Positions 58,030 through 64,000 of a stretch of 64,000 bases of DNA are shown here, piece by piece; within the stretch, counting starts at the first letter, position 1; the number at the start of each line of letters is the position of its first letter. The position numbers and the translations under genes were made by a program. A model generated the notes under the pieces. The model saw nothing but the letters and a program-made list of their open reading frames with translations, was not told the origin of the DNA and ran no database searches. Source of the stretch: Peptoniphilus_A sp022767005 (GTDB taxonomy: Bacteria > Bacillota > Clostridia > Tissierellales > Peptoniphilaceae); contig NZ_JBNPOJ010000007.1 of NCBI RefSeq assembly GCF_050315115.1, forward strand, positions 43,315-107,314. Direction: 5' to 3'.

Positions 58030-58341
58030 TTATTCCTCCTCGTTTTCTTTCTTATTTTCTATTTTATTTAGTGATTTAACTATAAAGTTCTTGTAGACCT
58101 TATCTCCTTTTTTGTTTTCTTTGAAATATCCAAAGACATGGATTAGATCTCCTTTTTCAAATTCTTTTGCAATTTCTACCTTTTCTCCATATAATGAGCA
58201 ATTTGTATATTCTTTGCCCTTTCCATATTTTTTAACAAGAGCAAAATTTGCTACTTGAACACTTTCTCCATCTTTTTCAAATTCTGAAAATTCAGCTTCC
58301 TTAACTAAATTTGCATTTATATTTATCATTTCTCTATCCAT
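58030..58341 (-). CDS. Single-stranded DNA-binding protein
   Basis: A 103-residue OB-fold protein: VANFALVKKYGKGKEYTNCSLYGEKVEIAKEF, then GDLIHVFGYFKENKKGDKVYKNF. It matches SSB, with no acidic DDDIPF C-terminus. It probably coats the transferred strand. The start has GGAG 9 bases upstream and one base separates it from Maff2. Confidence 0.8.
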   Translation of the reverse strand: MDREMININANLVKEAEFSEFEKDGESVQVANFALVKKYGKGKEYTNCSLYGEKVEIAKEFEKGDLIHVFGYFKENKKGDKVYKNFIVKSLNKIENKKENEEE

Positions 58342-58374
58342 TAATTTCTTCTCCTTAATCTATAAATTCCAATT

Positions 58375-58405
58375 AAAAAAGCGACTGAATTTATATTTCA
58401 ATCGC
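58375..58405 (-). terminator. Terminator upstream of the ICE ssb gene
   Basis: GCGATTGAA and TTCAGTCGC form a 9-base stem with one mismatch, followed by TTTTTT on the minus strand. It lies 35 bases before the ssb start and so separates the rest of the transfer operon from lnu(C) transcription. Confidence 0.75.
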
Positions 58406-58480
58406 TAAATGTCTAATATATTAAATTATTTAAGTGGGGCTTCTTATCCTTACCATTTTTACCTCCTAATTTTGAGTATA

Positions 58481-58513
58481 AAAAAAGACGATAGAGTTTA
58501 ATTATCTATCATC
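58481..58513 (-). terminator. lnu(C) terminator
   Basis: GATGATAG (58513-58506) and CTATCGTC (58495-58488) with T7 after it on the minus strand, just downstream of the lnu(C) stop. Confidence 0.8.
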
Positions 58514-58561
58514 TCTTGCGTTCCTATTTAATTATTTGGCTCGACAAACTGGAATTTACAG

Positions 58562-59056
58562 TTATCTATACTCATTTGGAATTTCGATATGAAATGTCTC
58601 ACACAATAGCTTCACATCATGTACATCATTTTCATCAAATTCATATCCCAAATGGAACATTACTTGACTATATGGTTCAATACAAGAAACCTCTATCTCC
58701 TCAATTTTTCCTTTACCAGAAAAAGTTTCTACCGGAAAGTTATCCCCCTCATAAAGAATTTCACCTTCGCCCGTATATTCAAAACAATGCAAATCAACAA
58801 TCCTGTTTTTCGCATCTTTCCATACAGTATGGTTCAATGTTGTATATTCCATCTTAATCTCATAAAAGTCATTAGCTTTCATTATCTCTATAAAGTTCTG
58901 ATAATCTTTCTTTTCTACAAAAATATCAATATCGTTATGGACTCTTGACTGATGTCCAAGCAACGCATCTACCCCCCAGCCACCATCAAGAAAGACTTTA
59001 ATCTCGGCATCTATCGCGAGTTGAAGAATCTGTTTTACATCTGTAATATTGACCAT
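58562..59056 (-). CDS. lnu(C): Lincosamide nucleotidyltransferase Lnu(C)
   Basis: A 164-residue protein that adenylylates lincomycin and clindamycin. The nucleotidyltransferase core is GGWGVDALLG (25-34) and HNDIDIFV with Asp42 and Asp44 as metal ligands; the family C-terminal CIEPYSQVMFHLGYEFDEND follows. Length and sequence are those I know for Lnu(C). Its own promoter-like TATAAT lies near 59090-59100 on the minus strand. It sits in the transfer operon between virD4 and ssb, with terminators behind it; no transposase flanks it. Confidence 0.88.
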   Translation of the reverse strand: MVNITDVKQILQLAIDAEIKVFLDGGWGVDALLGHQSRVHNDIDIFVEKKDYQNFIEIMKANDFYEIKMEYTTLNHTVWKDAKNRIVDLHCFEYTGEGEILYEGDNFPVETFSGKGKIEEIEVSCIEPYSQVMFHLGYEFDENDVHDVKLLCETFHIEIPNEYR

Positions 59057-59156
59057 CTTATCATCTCCACAATTTCTAATTTATCTAATTCTATTATATC
59101 ACATAGTCTACTATTTTAAAATAGCCCCTCGCCCATGTAAACTCTTACAGTAATTA
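59057..59156. other. lnu(C) upstream region with promoter and palindrome
   Basis: On the minus strand a TATAAT about 40-50 bases before the lnu(C) ATG, and a perfect 14-base palindrome CTATTTTAAAATAG near 59108-59121. The latter may be an operator or a border of the inserted segment. Confidence 0.4.
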
Positions 59157-60947
59157 TTACAATCTTGTTATCACTGTATTACCATTTATCTTAGCTTTAC
59201 CCTTTCGTGTAATATACTTTTCAATATCAAAACCATTTCTCCCATCATAATCTTCCAATAACTTGTAATTCTTATGTTTTGTAATATCAAATTTATCAGA
59301 TAAGAAAGGTCTTACTCCTCTTAGTTGGTATATGCACTTACCACCGTCCATTACAGTTATTTCATCTTGACTCATAAGTTCCTTACCAGTTTTTTGGTAA
59401 TTTAGACCAAAAGATTTTTGATTTGACCTTGTTTCTGATGTGTTATATAGGTCTATGGTTTCTTTTCCTAAGGTTTCTGATAATTCTTTTACTGTTGTTT
59501 TTTCTTTTCCCCCTAAAAAGAGTGTAGAGTCGCAGTTTCCAACTATTGTATCTGCATGGTCTTTATAGATTGCTTTTAATTGAGATTGTGCTTGCAGTAT
59601 TATACTTGCTGATATTTCTCTCGAACGAATTGTTGCAATCAATTTTTCAAATTTAGGAATTAAGCCTATATTTGCAAACTCATCAAGTAGACACCTTACA
59701 TGAACTGGAAGTCTTCCACCATACACATCATCTGCCTTATCACATAGTAGATTAAATAATTGAGAATACATTATTGAGACTACAAAGTTAAAGGTATCAT
59801 CTGTATCTGATATTATTACGAATAAAGCAGTTTTTCTATCTCCAATTTTATCGAGTTCTAATTCATCTTCACTCATTAGTTCTCTAAGCTCTCTTATATC
59901 AAAAGGTGCAAGTCTTGCTCCACAAGATATTAGAATTGACTTAGCAGTTTTTCCTGCTGCCAGCTTATATTTCTTATATTGCTTAACTGCAAAATGACTT
60001 GGTTCTTTCTTTTCAAGTGCTTCAAAGAGCCTATCAATTGGGTTCATATAGGTTTCGTCATCTTCTCTAACCTCACTTGCGTCAATCATATCCAAAAGTG
60101 TCTTAAAGTTCTTTTCTTCTTCAGGTGCTTCATAATAAATATACCCAATAAGAGCAGTGTAATATAACTTTTCAGCCTTTACCCAGAAATCTTCTCCTGC
60201 CTTTTCTCCATCTCCCTTGGTGTTGGCTATAATTGTTTGGACAAGTTTTAAAATATCTTTTTCACTTCTCAAATAAGCAAAGGGATTGTATTTCATGGAC
60301 TTTTTGAAGTTTATTGTGTTTAATATCTTTATGTCATATCCATTTTCATAAAGCATTTTTCCACACTCTAGCACAAGTGTGCCTTTAGGGTCTGTTACTA
60401 CATAAGAAGAGTGCATTTGCATTAGATTTGGCTTTACATAAAATCTTGTCTTACCTGATCCAGAACCTCCTATTACTAATACATTTTTATTTCTAGCATA
60501 TTTAGGATTTTTAGGTCTTGAATTCATTGTAAGTCTTTCAGTATTAGTTATAAGAACATTATTTTCAAACTTAGGGTCAATGTATGGAGCAATATCCTTG
60601 CTTTCTCCCCATCTTGCAGATCCATATTCCTTGCCTTGCCTATATTTCTTTTTATTTTTACCTTTGCTATAAACAATTAGCTTAACAAGACCAGCAACTG
60701 AAATACCTACTAACAAGTCCCTTGGATTAAGGCTTGGTATATAAGATAAAGTTCCTATATCAGAAATTCCCACCATTATTCTATCAATAATATCTCCTCC
60801 TACATAAGAATTGATGTGCTTAGAAAAAATATTTCCAATGTAACAAAATGATAAATAGGGAATGTTTGATAATATAAATTTCTTTGGGTTGTCTATTTTA
60901 ATTAAGTTTTTAATATCAGAAAGAACAGCTTCCAATATCTTATTCAT
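59157..60947 (-). CDS. VirD4-like T4SS coupling protein
   Basis: A 596-residue coupling ATPase that feeds the relaxase-DNA complex to the channel. The ATG at 60947 is chosen over the upstream GTG because GAAGG precedes it. Two or three N-terminal membrane segments lie in the first 100 residues. Walker A is GGSGSGKTRFYVKPN near 160, the Walker B region is CLLDEFANIGLIPKFE, and the QAQSQLKAIY motif follows. It overlaps the antirepressor gene by 8 bases. Confidence 0.93.
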   Translation of the reverse strand: MNKILEAVLSDIKNLIKIDNPKKFILSNIPYLSFCYIGNIFSKHINSYVGGDIIDRIMVGISDIGTLSYIPSLNPRDLLVGISVAGLVKLIVYSKGKNKKKYRQGKEYGSARWGESKDIAPYIDPKFENNVLITNTERLTMNSRPKNPKYARNKNVLVIGGSGSGKTRFYVKPNLMQMHSSYVVTDPKGTLVLECGKMLYENGYDIKILNTINFKKSMKYNPFAYLRSEKDILKLVQTIIANTKGDGEKAGEDFWVKAEKLYYTALIGYIYYEAPEEEKNFKTLLDMIDASEVREDDETYMNPIDRLFEALEKKEPSHFAVKQYKKYKLAAGKTAKSILISCGARLAPFDIRELRELMSEDELELDKIGDRKTALFVIISDTDDTFNFVVSIMYSQLFNLLCDKADDVYGGRLPVHVRCLLDEFANIGLIPKFEKLIATIRSREISASIILQAQSQLKAIYKDHADTIVGNCDSTLFLGGKEKTTVKELSETLGKETIDLYNTSETRSNQKSFGLNYQKTGKELMSQDEITVMDGGKCIYQLRGVRPFLSDKFDITKHKNYKLLEDYDGRNGFDIEKYITRKGKAKINGNTVITRL

Positions 60948-61674
60948 CGTAGAAACCTTCACTATCTAATAAAATTAGTAGGTAGTGTCTTCCCTTTGGT
61001 GTTATAAATGTTTGTATTCCTACAAGTGTACCTAGTGGATCAACCCATTCCTTTACTTCAAAATATCCTTTGTTCTTATCTGCATATGGTAAGAGTTTCT
61101 TTTTCTTATCCCTATAAATTAATCCTTTATCCATTAAAAAACTTATAAACTGGTTTTGTGGTATTCCTAACTCTTTGGCAGTATTTCTAAAGTTTGTAAG
61201 TAGGTTATAATCTACTAATTTATCATAATAATCTGCCTTTGGTCTTAATAGTTCAATTTCTTCTTCTCTTTCGGCAATAATTCTATTGGCTACAAGAATT
61301 GCATCTGCAAGTAGCTCTTCGTTAGTTTTCTTTTCTTGCCCTACTATATATCCTCCATTTTTTCTAATGCTCGGTAAGACTTCTCTAGTTACCCAAGCTT
61401 TGAATATTTTTGCTTGTGGTAGTTTTGATGAGAGGATAAGTGAATACAATCCTGATTCGTTAATTATTGAAATATTCTGTATTCCTCCAGGGGTGTTCCA
61501 TTTCGTTACACCCTTATCTTCTTCATCTACATGGTCATAAGCAGCTTTTCTTGGATTAACATATCCCAACATAGTTGCTACTTCATTTGCTATAAAGAAA
61601 AACTCACCGTCTTTTTCTATAACAGTGAGTTTCCCAAAATTCTTATTTTCAAATGTTTTTAAATTACTTATCAT
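60940..61674 (-). CDS. BRO-N / KilAC antirepressor-like protein
   Basis: A 244-residue protein. N-terminal BRO domain: FFFIANEVATMLGYVNPRKA, then GLYSLILSSKLPQAKIFKAW and REVLPSIRKNGGY. C-terminal KilAC-like domain: NLLTNFRNTAKELGIPQNQF. Phage antirepressors with this layout displace repressors. Its place between pcfB and virD4 suggests control of the transfer genes. It has a 4-base ATGA overlap with pcfB and 8-base overlap with virD4. Confidence 0.82.
   Translation of the reverse strand: MISNLKTFENKNFGKLTVIEKDGEFFFIANEVATMLGYVNPRKAAYDHVDEEDKGVTKWNTPGGIQNISIINESGLYSLILSSKLPQAKIFKAWVTREVLPSIRKNGGYIVGQEKKTNEELLADAILVANRIIAEREEEIELLRPKADYYDKLVDYNLLTNFRNTAKELGIPQNQFISFLMDKGLIYRDKKKKLLPYADKNKGYFEVKEWVDPLGTLVGIQTFITPKGRHYLLILLDSEGFYDE
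61592..61632 (-). terminator. Hairpin and T-rich run near the start of the antirepressor gene
   Basis: AAACTCAC pairs with GTGAGTTT (8 of 8) around a 17-base loop, followed by TTTCTTTATAG on the minus strand. It begins 42 bases after the ATG. Confidence 0.4.
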
Positions 61675-62156
61675 AAGCTTTGCTCCTTATGTTTATTTTT
61701 AACTTTATCTTTACTAATGGTATCCTTCGCCATATCTTTAAACTTATTTATAGTCTTCGTTATTGAATCTTTTCTATCGGTCTTTCTTTCAGAAACCTTA
61801 ACTGCTTTTTTAAAGGCATGTTCCATTACCTTTATATCCTTAGATTGAAAAAACACAGAGTGGTTACCAGTTTCCTTATCTTTCATAACAGAAAACTTCA
61901 CTCCGTGTTTATTTAAAATTTTCTTTAGTTCTTTTAACTCAGGATCTTTTAGATTAATTTCTTCTAACTGTCCCTTTTTAACCATATCTTTTAGTTTTAC
62001 CTCTTCTCCGTTATTTTTTATTACATTTTTCAAACCTCCTTGTTCTTCTATTTGCTTGTGTACTTTCTTTAAGGCATCAAGAATTGCTTTACTTGTTGCT
62101 TTTGCAAGTCTTACTTCAAGATTAAGACTTGACCTGGATACTTCTTCATTAATCAT
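61671..62156 (-). CDS. PcfB family protein (DUF3801)
   Basis: A 161-residue protein that starts EVSRSSLNLEVRLAKATSKA and includes KGQLEEINLKDPELKELKKIL and GVKFSVMKDKETGNHSVFF, as in PcfB. In pCF10, PcfB works with the coupling protein at the membrane. It is placed shortly upstream of virD4 here, in keeping with that. A hairpin with T run lies inside it. Confidence 0.85.
   Translation of the reverse strand: MINEEVSRSSLNLEVRLAKATSKAILDALKKVHKQIEEQGGLKNVIKNNGEEVKLKDMVKKGQLEEINLKDPELKELKKILNKHGVKFSVMKDKETGNHSVFFQSKDIKVMEHAFKKAVKVSERKTDRKDSITKTINKFKDMAKDTISKDKVKNKHKEQSL
61844..61911 (-). terminator. Intragenic hairpin with T run in pcfB
   Basis: AAACACGGAGTG and CACTCTGTGTTT form a 12-base stem with one wobble; the loop is about 37 bases. 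The minus strand continues with a T run of at least four beyond the stem. The large loop lowers confidence that it terminates. Confidence 0.4.
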
Positions 62157-62976
62157 CTATTCCACCTCCATATAAAAGTAACTCTTTGTATTTTCTTAAC
62201 TTCTCTTGTTGGATTTTTCTTCTAAAATCTTCTCCCGTAACTTTAACTGGTATTGTCATTTCAAGTATCCTTGAATATATCCTCTGATACTCAAGGTCAA
62301 TGTTTGGATTTTGAATAATTTCCAATGATAAGTTTGTAGTAAAAATTGTCGGCCTACCCTTTAAGTATCTTGAGTTTATAATGTTATATACTTGTTCTCT
62401 TGCATAAGATGTATCCCTTTCAATTCCAAGGTCGTCTAATATTAACAACGGAATATTAGAGAGGTTATTGATAATTTCATTTGAATCTAGCTTAAATGCT
62501 GATTTTTGTATTTGGTTTATAACCTGAGATAAATTCATAATCTTAACTTTAACTTGCTCTCTTTCAATTAATTCATTTGCAATTGAACAAGCAAGATAAG
62601 TCTTTCCACTGCCAACATCTCCATAAAATAAAAGTCCAACATTGTCTTTCTTCATTTGTTCAAAGCTTTTGGCATAGTTGTAAGCAACCTTATAGGCTTG
62701 ACCTTTTTCATTTAAGTATTTCTCAAAAGTATATTGATGTTGGAGTGGCGATGAGAAGCAATCTCTTTTCAATAACGATATTTTCATCAGTCTTTCTCTT
62801 TCTTCATTTTCCTCATCTCTTTTTATTTCACATTCACATTTAATTCTGGGAATAAACTTTGTAAATCCAAGGTCAAGTAATTCTCCATCGACTCTTTTAC
62901 CACATACCTTACAATAAATATGTCCATTTCTTTCAATATCATTTTCTCTTAATACAAAATTTTTTAAGCTTGTCAT
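62149..62976 (-). CDS. DnaC/IstB-like ATPase
   Basis: A 275-residue AAA+ ATPase. Walker A is YGDVGSGKTYLACSIANE near 117 and Walker B is LLILDDLGIER. The N-terminus holds a zinc-finger-like CKVCGK and a later CEC. It resembles helicase loaders of ICE and phages and pairs with the RepA-like gene before it. They probably support replication of the excised element. It overlaps pcfB by 8 bases. Confidence 0.88.
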   Translation of the reverse strand: MTSLKNFVLRENDIERNGHIYCKVCGKRVDGELLDLGFTKFIPRIKCECEIKRDEENEERERLMKISLLKRDCFSSPLQHQYTFEKYLNEKGQAYKVAYNYAKSFEQMKKDNVGLLFYGDVGSGKTYLACSIANELIEREQVKVKIMNLSQVINQIQKSAFKLDSNEIINNLSNIPLLILDDLGIERDTSYAREQVYNIINSRYLKGRPTIFTTNLSLEIIQNPNIDLEYQRIYSRILEMTIPVKVTGEDFRRKIQQEKLRKYKELLLYGGGIDD

Positions 62977-63746
62977 AAACTCTCTCCTATATCATAATTC
63001 ATTTTTCTTGTTGATTTGTCATTAATGCTTTTTGCCTGATCATTAAGATACCAATTAATTATCGTTGCCTTGTGGTCTTGATATTCTCTGTTATTTGCTT
63101 TCATATATGACGATAATCTATCAATGTATTCATTAATTCTACTTCCTAACTCATTTGTTAAGTCCTTATATTCTTCATCAGTCAAAAATATATTTTTATA
63201 TATTCCATAAGGTTTTTGCCCTTTACTAAAATCATTATTTCTTAACTCATTATTACTAATATTGTTATAGTTACCTTCCGATTTTCGAAAATCTTGACTT
63301 TCGATATTCGAATCTCTTGAATTTCGATTATCGAACTTCTGGAATTTTGTTTTTCGAACTTCTTGATTTTTTAATTCCATATTATTAAATATGCTCATAA
63401 AGTCTTTAACATAAATTCTGTTAGGCTTTCCAAGTCCTTGTCTTTTCTTTTCAATCAGTCCTATCCCTGATTTAATATCAAGCTCAGCTATTAATTTATT
63501 TGCTTTTTCACTTGCACAATTAAATTGCTCTTTTATACTTTCAATTGTGTAATAAATAAAAACTTTTCCATCTTCATCTATCCACCCATTTTTATATGAA
63601 AGACCCATTCGATTAAGCATATATGAATACAAAACTTTAGATTCAATAGAAATACTCTCAAAAATTTCATCTTCCATTAATACCATAGGTAACCTAATGA
63701 AGTTATACATCTCAGATTGCCTATTATAAAAATAATCAAAATTCAT
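62973..63746 (-). CDS. RepA-like replication initiator with DUF6017-type C-terminus
   Basis: A 257-residue protein. The N-terminal winged-helix RepA domain reads FIRLPMVLMEDEIFESISIE, then YSYMLNRMGLSYKNGW and TIESIKEQFNCASEKANKLI. The C-terminus has a helix that ends with KATIINWYLND, as in proteins that bind a DnaC-like partner. It overlaps the ATPase gene by 4 bases. It opens the transfer operon in this window and may start rolling or theta replication of the element. Confidence 0.85.
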   Translation of the reverse strand: MNFDYFYNRQSEMYNFIRLPMVLMEDEIFESISIESKVLYSYMLNRMGLSYKNGWIDEDGKVFIYYTIESIKEQFNCASEKANKLIAELDIKSGIGLIEKKRQGLGKPNRIYVKDFMSIFNNMELKNQEVRKTKFQKFDNRNSRDSNIESQDFRKSEGNYNNISNNELRNNDFSKGQKPYGIYKNIFLTDEEYKDLTNELGSRINEYIDRLSSYMKANNREYQDHKATIINWYLNDQAKSINDKSTRKMNYDIGESL

Positions 63747-63768
63747 TACTACCTCCTTTCTTTGAATT

Positions 63769-63799
63769 AAAAAAAGAGCAGCCTTATTTAAGCTACTCT
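63769..63799 (-). terminator. Terminator-like hairpin upstream of the RepA-like gene
   Basis: A roughly 9-base stem (63776-63785 with 63790-63798, one mismatch and one bulge) followed by T7 on the minus strand, 20-25 bases before the start of the gene. Confidence 0.65.
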
Positions 63800-63851
63800 T
63801 GTAGAAAGTATAAAATGGGTTTTATCTTATTATATTTTTCTTTGTGTCTCC

Positions 63852-64000
63852 TCATACCAGTTGTAAAACTACTCTTACGTCCATGTAGTTTTTTTGGGTC
63901 TTTTTGACGTATCCTTCTTCATCTTTATCGAAGACAAAATGCTTATAAAACTGCTTAAAATGCAGGATTTCTATATTTACATCTTTTGTATCAACGCTAT
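63852..64000 (-). CDS. Partial hypothetical ICE protein, C-terminal end
   Basis: The last 49 residues of a minus-strand frame reading DVNIEILHFKQFYKHF and ending MDVRVVLQLV, with TGA at 63852-63854. The start is outside the window. The fragment is too short for a family call. Confidence 0.45.
   Translation of the reverse strand, partial: SVDTKDVNIEILHFKQFYKHFVFDKDEEGYVKKTQKNYMDVRVVLQLV

Noticed and set aside
58516..58948. Two plus-strand ORFs of 109-113 residues over lnu(C)
   Set aside because: Antisense shadows of lnu(C); no ribosome site or known domain.
58360..59156. Insertion sequence flanking lnu(C)
   Set aside because: No transposase ORF fits in the gaps, and I could not find matching terminal inverted repeats; only short resemblances (TTACAGT...) occur.

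Overview
The window is AT-rich DNA from a low-GC Gram-positive bacterium. An SLH-domain surface protein, a copper-amine-oxidase-type stalk domain, SecA with a C-terminal zinc motif and several restriction-modification (R-M) loci together suggest a Gram-positive anaerobic coccus of the Peptoniphilus/Anaerococcus/Finegoldia kind (inference; no rRNA is present to settle it).

Chromosomal part, 1 to about 21,110. It opens with a BcgI-like R-M locus on the minus strand: a small HTH regulator, a fused nuclease/N6-adenine methyltransferase, and a specificity subunit that lies in the -1 frame behind an A7 slippery heptamer and carries in-phase 24-bp repeats. guaA and secA follow, divergently transcribed. 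A plus-strand operon then encodes a dipeptide epimerase, a DUF819 membrane protein, a beta-lactamase-fold hydrolase and a DUF3870 protein, with an unclassified leader and hairpin in front. Next come an SLH-domain protein, a frameshifted DUF4268 gene and a type I R-M operon (hsdM-hsdS-hsdR). Its hsdS contains a (CT)15 tract that decides whether a third target-recognition half is read. Its hsdM is cut in the conserved GSGS region by a mobile element.

Mobile part, about 21,110 to the end of the window. This is one end and most of the body of an integrative conjugative element (ICE) of the Tn1549/CTn type; its other end lies beyond 64,000. In order it has three overlapping large serine recombinases, a sigma-like regulator, an ArpU-like protein, an ImmR/ImmA-type switch, an oriT candidate, MobC and an HUH relaxase. 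A cargo R-M module of LlaJI/McrBC type with a tandem-domain adenine methyltransferase follows. A long minus-strand transfer operon then runs from 63.7 down to 37.5 kb: RepA-like protein, DnaC-like ATPase, PcfB, BRO/KilAC antirepressor, VirD4, lnu(C) resistance gene, SSB, Maff2, TrbL/VirB6, PrgI, VirB4, NlpC/P60 hydrolase, DUF4315, coiled-coil stalk protein, DUF4366, TopB, C5 methyltransferase, a 2547-residue helicase/methylase-like protein and an SSB-tailed protein.

The most unusual signals are these: a ladder of intrinsic-terminator-like hairpins in the sense direction of the transfer operon, several buried inside genes, which implies antitermination; two switchable R-M specificity loci of different design, one by ribosomal frameshift or homopolymer and one by dinucleotide repeat; a 28-residue C-terminal tail shared by the giant helicase-like protein and the SSB-like protein; and lincosamide resistance placed inside the transfer operon. 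I saw no tRNA, rRNA or CRISPR array.
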